Shown in pieces: positions 7,617 through 18,271 of a DNA stretch of 64,000 bases (its first letter is position 1; every line of letters starts with the position of its first letter). The notes beneath the pieces were generated by a model. It saw only the letters and a program-made list of their open reading frames with translations. It was not told where the DNA came from and searched no databases. The position numbers and the translations under genes were made by a program. The DNA is from Microbacterium sp. CBA3102 (GTDB taxonomy: Bacteria; Actinomycetota; Actinomycetes; Actinomycetales; Microbacteriaceae), in contig NZ_CP042412.1 of assembly GCF_007954505.1 (NCBI RefSeq), positions 496,001 through 560,000 of the forward strand, given 5' to 3'.

Positions 7617-9122
7617 CTAAGAGGACATCCCGAGAGTCTGCCGATACTCGCGCCAGGCGGCTCCGAGACGCCGGACGCCCTCGGCGAGCACGTCGTCGGG
7701 CGCAGTGAACGGGATGCGGATGTGGTCGTCGGGCGAGGCCGCGACCGCGAAGGCCGCGCTCCCGGCGATCGAGACGCCGTGGGTGGCGGCGGTGCGGACG
7801 AGGGCCGCCGCCGAGCCTGCGGGCAGGCGCACCCACAGCGACAGCCCACCACGCGGCGGCTCGGGCGTCCACTCCGGCAGGTGCTCGGCCATCAGCGCCT
7901 GCAGCAGACGCAGACGCTCCTGGTGGATGCGGCTGTTGGCTCGACGCAGGTCATCGGCGCGCGCGATCAGATCGAGTGCGAGCAGCTGTCCCGGCACGCT
8001 GGTGGACTGGTCGGCGAGCTGGCGCGCGCCGCGGAGCCGACGGACGAGCACCGGGTCCGCGCGCAGCCAGCCGATCCGCAGCCCCGCCCATACCCACTTC
8101 GACACCGACTCGACCACGATGATGGGGGCATCGGCGCGTTCTGCCGCGAGCGTCGGCGGCACGACCCCGTCGAAGGAGATGCCGGCGAGCACGCGGTCTT
8201 CGATGACGGGTACGCCGTACTGGGCGGCGAGCTCGGCGACGCGATGCCGAGCGGCGGGCGGCAGACGCGATCCGGTGGGGTTCTGATGGTGCGGGTTCAC
8301 CGCGACGAGCACGGGCCGCAGGCGGGCGAGCGCCTGTTCGAGCGCGTCGACGTCGAGTCCGTCCTCGCCCATCGCGATGCCATGCACGGTGCCGCCGCGG
8401 AGGCCGACCGAATCCGTGACTCCAGGCCAGGTGATCTCCTCTGCGAGCACGATGTCGCCGGGACCCACGAGCGCGTTCACGACGAGGCTGATGGCCTGCT
8501 GCGCCCCGTGCGTGACGAGGATCTGCTCCGGCGTGGTCGGCGTGCCCTCCGCGGCGTACATCGCGGCGATGAGGTCGCGCAGGGCGGGCAGGCCCGCAGG
8601 GTCGGTCTCGGGCAGCAGGGCGAGGTCGAGTCGCGGCTTGTGGTCGCGGATGAGCTGCACTCCGAGATCGGAGATCTGCGGCACGGTGCGCAGCAGGTCG
8701 ATCGCATTGGGGAGCGCCGAGAAGAGCGCCTCCCCGCGCCCGGGCCGCTGGGCGGGCACGGCGGTTGCGACTGTCCCGGCGATACGGGTGCCGCTCCCCT
8801 GCCGCCGGTCGACCAGGCCCTGTTCCGCGAGGTCCGTGTATGCCGCGACGACCGTGCCCCGCGAGACGGACCCTGCGGCTGCCAGCGCGCGCTCCGCGGG
8901 CAGCCGGTCCCCGGGGCGCAGCTCGCCGCTCGCGATCAGGCCCTCGATGCCCCGTGCGAGCCGGGCGGCGAGAGTGCCGTCTCCCTGTGTCCAACGGCCG
9001 AGCCGTGCCGAGAGTGCTTCCGACGACACGTCACCTGCATGCACGAGAGATGCCGCTCGCTCTGCGGCAAGGGCCGAAACCTGATCCATTGGCCGGCCAT
9101 TGGCACTGCCATCTGCGCTCAT
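7617..9122 (-). CDS. MocR/PdxR-family regulator (GntR HTH fused to aminotransferase fold)
   Basis: An N-terminal winged helix (about residues 45-115: LIASGELRPGDRLPAERALAA, then SVSRGTVVAAYTDL) is fused to a fold-type I aminotransferase domain of about 370 residues. The PLP lysine is in ESVSKWVWAGLRIGW. These proteins are PLP-binding transcription factors, usually activating divergent genes for vitamin B6, GABA or taurine metabolism. The ATG at 9122 is preferred (501 residues) because upstream in-frame starts run through the TGGWCCA operator boxes. The GTG/ATG alternatives between 9122 and 9089 cannot be excluded, as ribosome binding sites are weak. Its divergent partner is only a small doubtful ORF, which is unusual; targets may be the downstream membrane protein and reductase. 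Confidence 0.87.
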   Translation of the reverse strand: MSADGSANGRPMDQVSALAAERAASLVHAGDVSSEALSARLGRWTQGDGTLAARLARGIEGLIASGELRPGDRLPAERALAAAGSVSRGTVVAAYTDLAEQGLVDRRQGSGTRIAGTVATAVPAQRPGRGEALFSALPNAIDLLRTVPQISDLGVQLIRDHKPRLDLALLPETDPAGLPALRDLIAAMYAAEGTPTTPEQILVTHGAQQAISLVVNALVGPGDIVLAEEITWPGVTDSVGLRGGTVHGIAMGEDGLDVDALEQALARLRPVLVAVNPHHQNPTGSRLPPAARHRVAELAAQYGVPVIEDRVLAGISFDGVVPPTLAAERADAPIIVVESVSKWVWAGLRIGWLRADPVLVRRLRGARQLADQSTSVPGQLLALDLIARADDLRRANSRIHQERLRLLQALMAEHLPEWTPEPPRGGLSLWVRLPAGSAAALVRTAATHGVSIAGSAAFAVAASPDDHIRIPFTAPDDVLAEGVRRLGAAWREYRQTLGMSS

Positions 9123-9134
9123 GAGATCCGATTC

Positions 9135-9203
9135 TGGACCAATGAACAGGAATCTCGCCACCAGTCCTTCAAGCAATGGTCCAATCAACCCCGATTGGAC
9201 CAT
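9135..9203. promoter_or_regulatory. MocR operator: three TGGWCCA boxes
   Basis: TGGACCA at 9135-9141, TGGTCCA at 9177-9183 and TGGACCA at 9196-9202. The last two sit in exact inverted ten-mers, ATGGTCCAAT (9176-9185) and ATTGGACCAT (9194-9203). Multiple near-palindromic TGGWCCA-like boxes directly upstream of the gene are typical for MocR proteins, which bind as domain-swapped dimers. Binding is inferred. Confidence 0.65.
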
Positions 9204-9450
9204 CACACAGCTCCTGGAGTGGCTCAGCGACGATGCCCGTCAGCACGATGTGGCACTGCAGCATCCGCTCGCCCGCATCGAGGCGCTGATGACCGGGGCG
9301 CGCTGGGCGCGCACCCCGTCCACGGTTGCGTTGATCCGCTCGATCGCCGCCGCTGTCCACGACGACCCGACACGGGGAAGCCTCCGGATCGGCGAACTCT
9401 CCCCACAGCAGGAGCCAGGGGTGCCGGAGCGGATTCCCCAACTCGCCTGA
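9142..9450 (+). CDS. Small hypothetical protein divergent from mocR (doubtful)
   Basis: An open frame of 102 codons with high G/C in third positions. It contains helix-like text (TQLLEWLSDDARQHD, STVALIRSIAAAVHDD) and then a low-complexity C-terminus rich in Pro and Gln. The ATG at 9142 lies inside the first MocR box, so if real it is either leaderless or starts at an unrecognised downstream codon. I know no family. It could be the MocR target or merely a chance frame. If it is not a gene, 9207-9490 holds nothing I can recognise. Confidence 0.35.
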   Translation: MNRNLATSPSSNGPINPDWTITQLLEWLSDDARQHDVALQHPLARIEALMTGARWARTPSTVALIRSIAAAVHDDPTRGSLRIGELSPQQEPGVPERIPQLA

Positions 9451-9490
9451 CCGGAGGCTCATGCCGTCTCGCCGAACCGCGATGCACCTC

Positions 9491-11116
9491 TCAGCCGATC
9501 GTCGGTCGAACCAGCTGCTCCTGCTCCTCGAGCGTCTGCGCCTGCGCGCGCTTCTCCGCCCTCTCCCGCTCCTGCGCCTCGGCCGCCTCGCGGCGTTCCG
9601 CGCGCGTCTGCGACTCACCGGAGCCGACCTCCGCCTGCACCTCCTGGGATTGAGCCGTCACGATGTCGGCACGGTCGCGGAAGCCCTCCGCCGTCACCTT
9701 GTCGAGAGCGACCTGTTTGCGGATCGCGGCCGCCTTCTCGTACAGGCTCGGGTCACCGTAGCTCGTGAGCACCTTGACCAGCACCGGCAGCAGCTCGATC
9801 ATGAAGAACAGGGCCGCGATCAGGATGTGCGCCCACAGGATCGTGGGCTCCTTCTCGCTCAACCGGTTCAGACCGCTGATCTGGCTGAGCAGCCCGACGG
9901 CTCCAGCATTGCCCTGCGCCACGGCATCCGCCCGGGCGTTGTACGCGGCGAGCGCCTGGTCGTAGGTGTCGCGGGCGGTCGGCAGCTGCGACTTGGCCTG
10001 CTCCCGGTTCTGCGCCTCGGACGTGGAGGTGTTCTCCTTGGCGGCGGTGCCGGCCGCAGCGAGCTCCTCGTTGGCGGTGCGCAGCTGGGCGGCGAGCGCG
10101 TCGTACGTCTGCTGGGCCTCGGCGAGCTGTGCCTTCGCGGCATCCGAGCTCGCACCCTCTCCGTTGACCCCGGTGCACCCGGGGACCGTGCCTGCGCCTT
10201 CGCCGGTCAGCTCGCACTGGTACAGCACGCGCGCCTGGTCGATGACCTCCTGCTGCGCGGTCATCTTCGCGGTGACGTCGTCGACGGTGGCCTGTGCGGC
10301 CGACTCCGTCGCAGACGACGAGTCCGTTCCCGCCACGATCCCGGTCGCCGCCTGGTTCTCGAGCTCGGCGACCTTGGCGGAGGCCGCGTCCAGCGCGATC
10401 TTCTCCGGCCCCGACTCAAGGGCCTCCTGATCGGACTGCGACTGCGTGATGTTGGTCGACGCGACCTCACGGGCGATGTCGTTGTGGAAGATCTGGAGCA
10501 CGAGCGGCTCCGCCACCACGAAACCGATGATCGCCGCCATGATCACTCGCGGGATCGCCAGGCCGATGAGCCGCCAGACGCTCCTCGTCGAGCTCATGGT
10601 CGAGGTCAGGAACCGATCGAGGTTGAAGATGATGAGCGCCCACACGAGAGCCAGGGGTACAGCCAGCCACAGCGCCGCCTGCACACCGGTGGTGAGGGCG
10701 AAGAGCATCGAGATCGCCGAGACGAGCGCGGTGCCGGCGAGCACGAAGAACATCTGGACGAAGCGGGGGGTCTCGCCCGGGACGCGGTCGAGGATCTCGC
10801 CCTCCGCGCCGCCGAGGATCGCCAGGGTCCGCGCGCGCGAACCGGGAGCACGCGGCACGCGCTTCTTCCGCTCCTTCGGGACACGGGGCGCACGCGGAGT
10901 CTTCACCGGGGCGGGCTCGTCCGCAGCGACCGCATCGGCGATCGGGGTCTGCTCGGCGGAAGCTGCGACCGACGCGTCGCCTGCGGCGTCTTCGGTGCCG
11001 GTGGGCTCGAACTCGCGCAGGAAGTCGAGGTCATCCGTGACGGCGTCGGGTTCGCTGTCGAGGATGATCCGACCCTGCGAGTCGTAGCGACCCGGTCGAT
11101 GGGCGGAATAGGGCAT
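9491..11116 (-). CDS. DUF4407 membrane protein with central coiled coil
   Basis: A 541-residue protein of the DUF4407 family. It has a charged, Pro/Lys/Arg-rich N-terminus (to about residue 110) and three hydrophobic segments around residues 125-225 (including TALVSAISMLFALTTGV and LAVPLALVWALIIFNLDRFL). A long Ala/Glu/Gln-rich coiled-coil or periplasmic segment follows (about 240-420), then a further hydrophobic hairpin (HILIAALFFMIELLPVLVKVL) and a charged Arg/Glu/Gln tail. The function of the family is unknown. ATG at 11116. It appears monocistronic. Confidence 0.85.
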   Translation of the reverse strand: MPYSAHRPGRYDSQGRIILDSEPDAVTDDLDFLREFEPTGTEDAAGDASVAASAEQTPIADAVAADEPAPVKTPRAPRVPKERKKRVPRAPGSRARTLAILGGAEGEILDRVPGETPRFVQMFFVLAGTALVSAISMLFALTTGVQAALWLAVPLALVWALIIFNLDRFLTSTMSSTRSVWRLIGLAIPRVIMAAIIGFVVAEPLVLQIFHNDIAREVASTNITQSQSDQEALESGPEKIALDAASAKVAELENQAATGIVAGTDSSSATESAAQATVDDVTAKMTAQQEVIDQARVLYQCELTGEGAGTVPGCTGVNGEGASSDAAKAQLAEAQQTYDALAAQLRTANEELAAAGTAAKENTSTSEAQNREQAKSQLPTARDTYDQALAAYNARADAVAQGNAGAVGLLSQISGLNRLSEKEPTILWAHILIAALFFMIELLPVLVKVLTSYGDPSLYEKAAAIRKQVALDKVTAEGFRDRADIVTAQSQEVQAEVGSGESQTRAERREAAEAQERERAEKRAQAQTLEEQEQLVRPTIG

Positions 11117-11189
11117 CCCGATAATCTACGAAACCTCGCCTGTGGATAGCGTGGAAGATTCCTCGGAACCTCCGGAATCCCACGTTCCC

Positions 11190-11237
11190 GTCGCGATATG
11201 TCAGCTTCCGAGCCGCGATTGCCTGCCATATCGCGAC
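11190..11237. repeat. 15-bp inverted repeat with an 18-base loop
   Basis: GTCGCGATATGTCAG (11190-11204) pairs with 11223-11237 with one mismatch; the core GTCGCGATATG/CATATCGCGAC is exact over 11 bp. It lies between the DUF4407 start and the tetR stop, both on the minus strand. It could be a hairpin ending the tetR message or a protein-binding palindrome for the DUF4407 promoter. Confidence 0.65.
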
Positions 11238-11310
11238 CGGAGCAGAGTCAGGGGTCAGGGGGACCGGAGCAGGGTCAGGGGGCCGGAGCAGGGTCAGGGG
11301 GACGGGAGCA
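11237..11310. repeat. 19-bp tandem repeat overlapping the tetR stop
   Basis: The unit CCGGAGCAGGGTCAGGGGG is repeated exactly at 11264-11282 and 11283-11301, with degenerate copies at 11237-11254 and from 11302. The tetR stop codon (11294-11296) lies inside the array, so the last codons of that gene derive from a repeat unit. Confidence 0.75.
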
Positions 11311-11866
11311 GCCGATCGAGCGCCGCCGCGTAGGCCACGAGGGCATCGTCGAGGGTGAAGTGCCCCGCAGCGGCGAGCGTGCCGAGTCCATGGATCAGCC
11401 CCCACACCACGACGGCATCGGTCGGCCGGTCCAGGCCTGCCGCGGCGACTCCCTCTGCGAGCACTGTCTCAAGCCCGTCGATCAGCGGCGCCATGGTCGC
11501 GGTCGGGGATCCGGGGACGCAGACCGTCGGGTCGTACACCGCATCGAACGCGTGCGGATGTTCCACAGCGAAGCGGATATAGGCGGAACCGGCGTCCGCG
11601 AGCGCCGCGCGCGGGGTCGACGCCCTCTCCGCGTCGGTGCGGACCTGCGTCAGGAGGTCGGCCATGCTCCGCTCGGCGAGCACCTTGAGCAGCCCGAGCC
11701 GGTCGGAGAAGTGGTGATACGGCGCGTTGTGGCTGACGTTCGCGGCCCGGGCGACCTCGCGGAGGCTGATCTCCGCCGCAGGCATCCGCTCCAGCAGCTG
11801 CATGGCGGCATCCTCCAGCGCCCGGGCGAGATCGCCGTGGTGGTAGCCGTCCTTCGAACTTGACAT
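11294..11866 (-). CDS. TetR/AcrR-family regulator, WHG C-terminal domain
   Basis: A 190-residue repressor. The N-terminal TetR helix-turn-helix occupies about residues 10-55 (GDLARALEDAAMQLL, then ISLREVARAANVSHNAPYHHF). The C-terminal ligand domain carries the WGLIHGLGTLAAAGHF signature of the WHG subgroup. The start ATG at 11866 is conservative; two ATGs four and three codons upstream are possible. It is divergent from a flavodoxin-fold quinone reductase with a near-perfect 16-bp inverted repeat between them, so it probably represses that gene and itself and is released by a quinone or electrophile. The inducer is inferred from context only. Confidence 0.88.
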   Translation of the reverse strand: MSSSKDGYHHGDLARALEDAAMQLLERMPAAEISLREVARAANVSHNAPYHHFSDRLGLLKVLAERSMADLLTQVRTDAERASTPRAALADAGSAYIRFAVEHPHAFDAVYDPTVCVPGSPTATMAPLIDGLETVLAEGVAAAGLDRPTDAVVVWGLIHGLGTLAAAGHFTLDDALVAYAAALDRLLPSP

Positions 11867-11881
11867 GAGCAACATCATCTC

Positions 11882-11922
11882 CTATCTTGACAGTGTCCAC
11901 CACCTTGACACTGTCCAGATAG
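11882..11922. promoter_or_regulatory. TetR operator (16-bp inverted repeat)
   Basis: CTATCTTGACAGTGTC (11882-11897) and GACACTGTCCAGATAG (11907-11922) are complementary at 15 of 16 positions, with a 9-base spacer. Two TTGACA hexamers lie inside it on the plus strand, so binding would block a promoter for the reductase. The site is between the divergent tetR and reductase genes. Confidence 0.75.
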
Positions 11923-11931
11923 CAACCTGAC

Positions 11932-12558
11932 ATGCCTGCTCTCGTGATCGACGGCCACCCCGACGCCCGCTCCCTGACCGCTTCCCTGGCCCAGCGGTAC
12001 GCCGACGGACACGGAGACGCCCGGGTGCTCGCACTGCGTGACCTGGACTTCGATCCCCACCTGCGCTTCGGCTACCGGGAGCGCATGACCCTCGAGCCCG
12101 ACCTCGTCGACGCGAAACAGGCACTGCACGACGCCGACACGATCGTCGTCGCCACGCCGCTCTGGTGGGGTTCGGTCCCCGCGGTGCTCAAGGGCTTCTT
12201 CGACCGCGCCCTGCTTCCGCAGCAGGAGTACCGCTACACGAAGCTCGGCCTCCCCGAGGGGCTGCTGCCCGCACGCCGCGGCCGACTGCTCCTGCTCGCG
12301 GACACCCCGTGGTTCGCGGTGCCGTTCACCGGGCTGCCCGCGCAGACCCAGGTGGCCCGCAACACCCTGCGCCTGTGCGGCGTGAGGTCCGTACGCGTCC
12401 ACCGCATGCTCGGCGTCAAGGACGCCGACACCGCGACGATCGCACGGTGGCTCGACCGCGCCGAACACCTCGGCACGCTCGACGGTCGCCGAGCGGGCGT
12501 GACGCCTCAGCTCATCGCTGCGGAGGCGGCCTCATCCTCGGTCGTGGCGACCAGCTGA
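11932..12558 (+). CDS. Flavodoxin-fold NAD(P)H:quinone oxidoreductase
   Basis: A 208-residue cytoplasmic FMN/FAD enzyme of the Flavodoxin_2 (MdaB/NQO/KefG-like) family. The N-terminal [20 protein letters not shown] is the flavin-phosphate loop, and [21 protein letters not shown] near residue 75 is the family's characteristic second flavin-contact segment. It would reduce quinones or nitro compounds by two electrons. ATG at 11932, only 10 bases after the TetR operator. The 3' end overlaps the 3' end of the convergent rlmN gene by 52 bases. Confidence 0.87.
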   Translation: MPALVIDGHPDARSLTASLAQRYADGHGDARVLALRDLDFDPHLRFGYRERMTLEPDLVDAKQALHDADTIVVATPLWWGSVPAVLKGFFDRALLPQQEYRYTKLGLPEGLLPARRGRLLLLADTPWFAVPFTGLPAQTQVARNTLRLCGVRSVRVHRMLGVKDADTATIARWLDRAEHLGTLDGRRAGVTPQLIAAEAASSSVVATS

Positions 12559-13796
12559 CCGCAGGCGCCGTCGATCTCCTTGCCGCGGGTGTCGCGGAGG
12601 GTCGTCGGGATGCCGGCGTCATTGAGTCGCCGGACGAACTCGTTCTGCACCGGGATCTCCGACGAGGTCCAGACCGAGCCGGGCGTCGGGTTGAGCGGGA
12701 TCGGGTTCACATGGACCCAGCCGCGTCCGCGCTGGTTGAGCTTCTCCGCCAGCAGGTCGGCGCGCCACGCGTGGTCGTTCATGTCCTTGATGAGCGCGTA
12801 CTCGATCGAGACGCGACGACCGGTCTTGGCGTAGTACTCGTACGCGGCGTCGAGGGCCTCATCGACCTTCCAGCGGGAGTTCACCGGGATGAGCTCATCG
12901 CGGAGGTGATCGTCCGGGGCGTGCAGCGACAGCGCGAAGGTCACGGGGATGTTCTCGTCGGCGAGCTTCTTGATCGCCGGCACGAGACCCACGGTGGACA
13001 CGGTGATGCCGCGCGCGCTCATGCCCAGACCGTCGGGCTGCGGAGCCACCATCGAGCGGACCGCATCCATCACGCGCTTGTAGTTCGCGAGCGGCTCACC
13101 CATGCCCATGAACACGATGTTCGAGACGCGCTCCATGCTGTGGTCGTCGGCCTTCTTGCCGCCGAGGCCGCCGTCGGCGATCAGCCGGTTGGCACGAACG
13201 ATCTGCTCGATGATCTCGGCGGTCGACATGTTGCGGGTCAACCCCGCCTGGCCGGTCGCACAGAACGGGCAGTTCATGCCGCAGCCGGCCTGGCTCGACA
13301 CGCACAGCGTGATGCGGCCGGGGTAGCGCATGAGCACCGACTCGACCAGCGCGCCATCGTGCAGACGCCACAGGAACTTGATCGTGTCGCCGCGGTCGGT
13401 CTCGAGGCGTCGCACCTCGGTGAGCAGCGACGGCAGCATCCCGGCGACGAGCTGCTCCCGGGTATCCGCCGGGAGGTCCGTCATCTGCTCGGGGTCGGAC
13501 GTGTAGTGGCGGAAGTAGTGCGTCGACAGCTGCTTCGCGCGGAAGCCGGGGAGCCCGAGCTCCTTGACCTTCTCGGTGCGCTCGGCCGGCGTGAGGTCGG
13601 CCAGATGCACCGGCGGCTTGCCGCGCTTGGGGCTCGCGAACTGCAGCAGCGGGCGCCCCTCGGCACCCTTCTGCTGCGTCCACCCCTCGGTCCGGGGGCG
13701 CACCTGTGCCGTGCGCGTCTCGCGGACCGCCCCCGAACGGGACGACGCGGGCGCTGCCTGGGGGCGCGTCTCGCGCGTGCGGGGATTCTCCGTCAT
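12507..13796 (-). CDS. rlmN: 23S rRNA/tRNA adenine-C2 methyltransferase RlmN
   Basis: A 429-residue radical SAM enzyme that methylates C2 of A2503 in 23S rRNA and A37 in some tRNAs. The [4Fe-4S] motif is CGMNCPFC (CxxxCxxC), at about residue 172. The second methyl-carrying cysteine is in DGACGQL near the C-terminus. GMGEPLANY and SLHAPDD are also typical. The first 45 residues form an Arg/Thr/Pro-rich extension not needed for the core. The ATG at 13796 has GGAGG one base upstream, which is close; a start a few codons later is possible. It lies 58 bases after iolD and may have its own promoter. Confidence 0.95.
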   Translation of the reverse strand: MTENPRTRETRPQAAPASSRSGAVRETRTAQVRPRTEGWTQQKGAEGRPLLQFASPKRGKPPVHLADLTPAERTEKVKELGLPGFRAKQLSTHYFRHYTSDPEQMTDLPADTREQLVAGMLPSLLTEVRRLETDRGDTIKFLWRLHDGALVESVLMRYPGRITLCVSSQAGCGMNCPFCATGQAGLTRNMSTAEIIEQIVRANRLIADGGLGGKKADDHSMERVSNIVFMGMGEPLANYKRVMDAVRSMVAPQPDGLGMSARGITVSTVGLVPAIKKLADENIPVTFALSLHAPDDHLRDELIPVNSRWKVDEALDAAYEYYAKTGRRVSIEYALIKDMNDHAWRADLLAEKLNQRGRGWVHVNPIPLNPTPGSVWTSSEIPVQNEFVRRLNDAGIPTTLRDTRGKEIDGACGQLVATTEDEAASAAMS

Positions 13797-13854
13797 ACCT
13801 CCAGGGTACGCGGTGACGGATGGGAAGGCCCTGGGGTGCGGTGCTTCCGTGACG

Positions 13855-15764
<1,910 letters not shown>

Positions 15765-15765
<1 letters not shown>

Positions 15766-16673
15766 CAGTGATCTCCATGTCCGTAGGGAAGCCGGGAATC
15801 GATGTCCTGCCCGCTCCAGTTGTCGCGCACCCACGCGTGCGCCGGGTCGTCGGTGATCAGCCACACCCGCTCCGGATCGGGGCCGGCCATGACGTTCAGG
15901 TAGTAGAGGTCGTAGCCCGGTGCGGCGACAGCGGGTCCGTGGAATCCGAACGGGACCAGCGCGATATCACCCGTGCCCACCCGCTCGGCGATGTCGATGG
16001 CGCCCGCGTCCGAGGAATAGGTCGCGAACATCCCGAACGCGGCCTCGGCGGCACCGGCATCGCCGCCGACACGCGTGGGGGCCGCCTCGAAATAGTAGAT
16101 CTCCTCGAGCCGGGATTCCCGTCCCGACACGTGCTCATCGTGCTTGTGCGGCGGATACGACGACCAGTTCCCCGCGGGCGTGATGACCTCGCAGACGATG
16201 AGGCGCTCGGCGTCGAGCGCTTCCGGCGTGCCGAAGTTGTGCACCTGCCGGCTGGAGGTGCCGGCTCCGCGGAGCTCGATCGGGATCTCGGCGGCGCGGA
16301 TGTGCCGGGTCGGATGCACGGCCGATGCGGGCGCGGAGGCCACCGCCACCCGACCGACTCCCGTGATGACCGCGGAGGCTGCGGACGACAGGTAGAGCAC
16401 GTCGCTGGGCCCGTCGAAGACCGACCGGCGGCCGGCGAGCGTCGTCTCCGAGGTCGCGCCCTGCTCGGTGTGCTGCACCGTGAAGGAACCCGCGAGCGGC
16501 ACGATGATCCGCTCGACCCCGTCCTCGGCGAGGGCGAGGCTCTCCCCCGCGGCGAGCGCTCCGATGCGGATGCCGGTGTGCGTCCATCCCGGGATCGCAG
16601 CGTCGACGACGCTCTCCCACCCGTCGCGGCCGATCGTCCCTCGGCGGTGGAACCATTGCCCCTGCTCGGTCAT
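15765..16673 (-). CDS. iolB: 5-deoxy-glucuronate isomerase IolB
   Basis: A 302-residue bicupin that isomerises 5-deoxy-D-glucuronate to 2-deoxy-5-keto-D-gluconate. Family features include WSSYPPHKHDEH, supplying cupin metal ligands at about residue 175, and the C-terminal DLYYLNVMAGPDPERVWLITDDPAH. The ATG at 16673 has GGAGG six bases upstream. It lies 24 bases after iolA and overlaps iolD by one base. Length matches the family. Confidence 0.95.
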
Positions 16674-16697
16674 GACGCCTCCTGCCCGATCCGAAGC

Positions 16698-18221
16698 TCA
16701 GTTGTTCTGGGGGAAGCCGAGGTCGATGCCGCCGTGCAGCGCGGGGTCGAGCCAGCGGCTGGTGATCGCCTTCTCCCGGGTGAAGAAGTCGAAGCCATGG
16801 ACACCGTACGCCTTCGCATCGCCGAAGAGCGACGCCTTCCACCCGCCGAAGGAGTGGTAAGCCACGGGGACGGGGATGGGCACGTTGATGCCGATCATCC
16901 CGACCTGCACCTCGTGCTGGAACCGACGTGCGGCACCGCCGTCGTTCGTGAAGATCGCCGTCCCGTTTCCGAAGCGACCGGAATTGATCAGGTCCACTCC
17001 CTCCTGGAAGGTCTGCACCCGCACCACGGACAGCACCGGCCCGAAGATCTCCTCTTGGTAGGCGCGCGAGGAGGTCGGGATCTCGTCGATGAGCGTCGGT
17101 CCGAACCAGAAGCCGTCCTCGCGCCCGTCGACCGTCAGACCCCGGCCGTCGACCACGATCCGCGCTCCGTCGGCCTCGGCGATGTCGACATACCCGGACA
17201 CCTTCGCCCGGTGCTCGGCAGTGATCAGCGGCCCCATGTCGGGCTCGCCGTCGACCCCACCCGCTCCGTCGCCGATGCGGAGAGCGGCGATGCGCTCCCG
17301 GATCCGCTCGATCAGCTCATCCGCCACCGGATCGACCGCGAGCACGACGGAGACCGCCATGCACCGCTCGCCGGCCGCTCCGAACCCGGCGTTCACCGCC
17401 TGGTCGGCGACGAGGTCGAGATCGGCGTCCGGCAGCACCAGCATGTGGTTCTTCGCCCCGCCGAGCGCCTGGACCCGCTTGCCGTTGCGCGATGCGGTCT
17501 CGTAGATGTACTGGGCGATCGGCGTCGAGCCCACGAACGAGATGGACGCGACATCCGGGTTCTCCAGCAGTCCGTCGACGGCCTGCTTGTCGCCCTGCAA
17601 CACCGTGAACACGCCGTCGGGAAGCCCCGCCTCGGCCCAGAGCGCAGCGAGCCACAGGGCCGCCGACGGATCCTTCTCACTGGGCTTGAGGACGACCGCG
17701 TTGCCCGCGGCGATCGCGATCGGGAAGAACCACATCGGCACCATCGCCGGGAAGTTGAACGGGGAGATGATGCCGACGACCCCGAGCGGCTGCTTCAGCG
17801 AGTACACATCGATGCCGGTCGAGACGTTCTCCGAGTATGCGCCCTTGATCAGGTGCGGGAACCCGGTGGCCAGCTCCACCACCTCCTGTCCGCGCAGGAT
17901 CTCCCCCATCGCATCCGAACGCACCTTGCCGTGCTCGGCCGTGATGATCTCCGCCAGCTCACCCTTGCGCGAGTGCAGCAGCTCACGGAACGCGAACATC
18001 ACCGCCTGACGCCGCGCGATCGAGTAGCCGCTCCACACCTCGAACCCTCGCCGCGCGGATGCGATCGCTTCCGCGATCTCGGCGTCGTCGGCCAGAGCCA
18101 CGTGTCCGGTCACGGTCCCGGTCGCGGGGTTGTGCACCGGAGCCGTCCGGCCGCTGGTCGACGCACGGGCGGCACCGTCGATCCAGTGTCCGATGGTGGG
18201 GATGGTGGAGGCGGGGGTCAT
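16698..18221 (-). CDS. iolA: Methylmalonate-semialdehyde dehydrogenase (CoA-acylating)
   Basis: A 507-residue aldehyde dehydrogenase-superfamily enzyme. It converts malonate semialdehyde or methylmalonate semialdehyde with CoA and NAD to acetyl-CoA or propionyl-CoA plus CO2. The catalytic cysteine is in GERCMAVS (about residue 290), and the GSTPIAQYIYE and FNFPAMVPMWFFPIA segments are typical of MmsA/IolA. Its position between the aldolase and iolB shows a role in inositol catabolism. ATG at 18221, preceded by AAGGAT. Confidence 0.95.
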   Translation of the reverse strand: MTPASTIPTIGHWIDGAARASTSGRTAPVHNPATGTVTGHVALADDAEIAEAIASARRGFEVWSGYSIARRQAVMFAFRELLHSRKGELAEIITAEHGKVRSDAMGEILRGQEVVELATGFPHLIKGAYSENVSTGIDVYSLKQPLGVVGIISPFNFPAMVPMWFFPIAIAAGNAVVLKPSEKDPSAALWLAALWAEAGLPDGVFTVLQGDKQAVDGLLENPDVASISFVGSTPIAQYIYETASRNGKRVQALGGAKNHMLVLPDADLDLVADQAVNAGFGAAGERCMAVSVVLAVDPVADELIERIRERIAALRIGDGAGGVDGEPDMGPLITAEHRAKVSGYVDIAEADGARIVVDGRGLTVDGREDGFWFGPTLIDEIPTSSRAYQEEIFGPVLSVVRVQTFQEGVDLINSGRFGNGTAIFTNDGGAARRFQHEVQVGMIGINVPIPVPVAYHSFGGWKASLFGDAKAYGVHGFDFFTREKAITSRWLDPALHGGIDLGFPQNN

Positions 18222-18240
18222 ACGTATCCTTCGGCGAAGT

Positions 18241-18271
18241 GGCGTTCAGGCGGGAAGAGGCGTTCAGGCGG
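18241..18271. repeat. 13-bp direct duplication spanning a stop codon
   Basis: GGCGTTCAGGCGG occurs at 18241-18253 and again at 18259-18271 (period 18). The second copy contains the stop codon of the aldolase gene on the minus strand. This looks like a small tandem duplication in the iolA leader. Confidence 0.6.

Noticed and set aside
9123..9206. A -35/-10 promoter for mocR between the TGGWCCA boxes
   Set aside because: No hexamer pair with acceptable spacing could be found, so only the operator boxes are annotated.
7605..11149. Long plus-strand frames opposite mocR and the DUF4407 gene
   Set aside because: Arg-rich, domain-free translations that mirror real genes; no ribosome binding sites or promoters.
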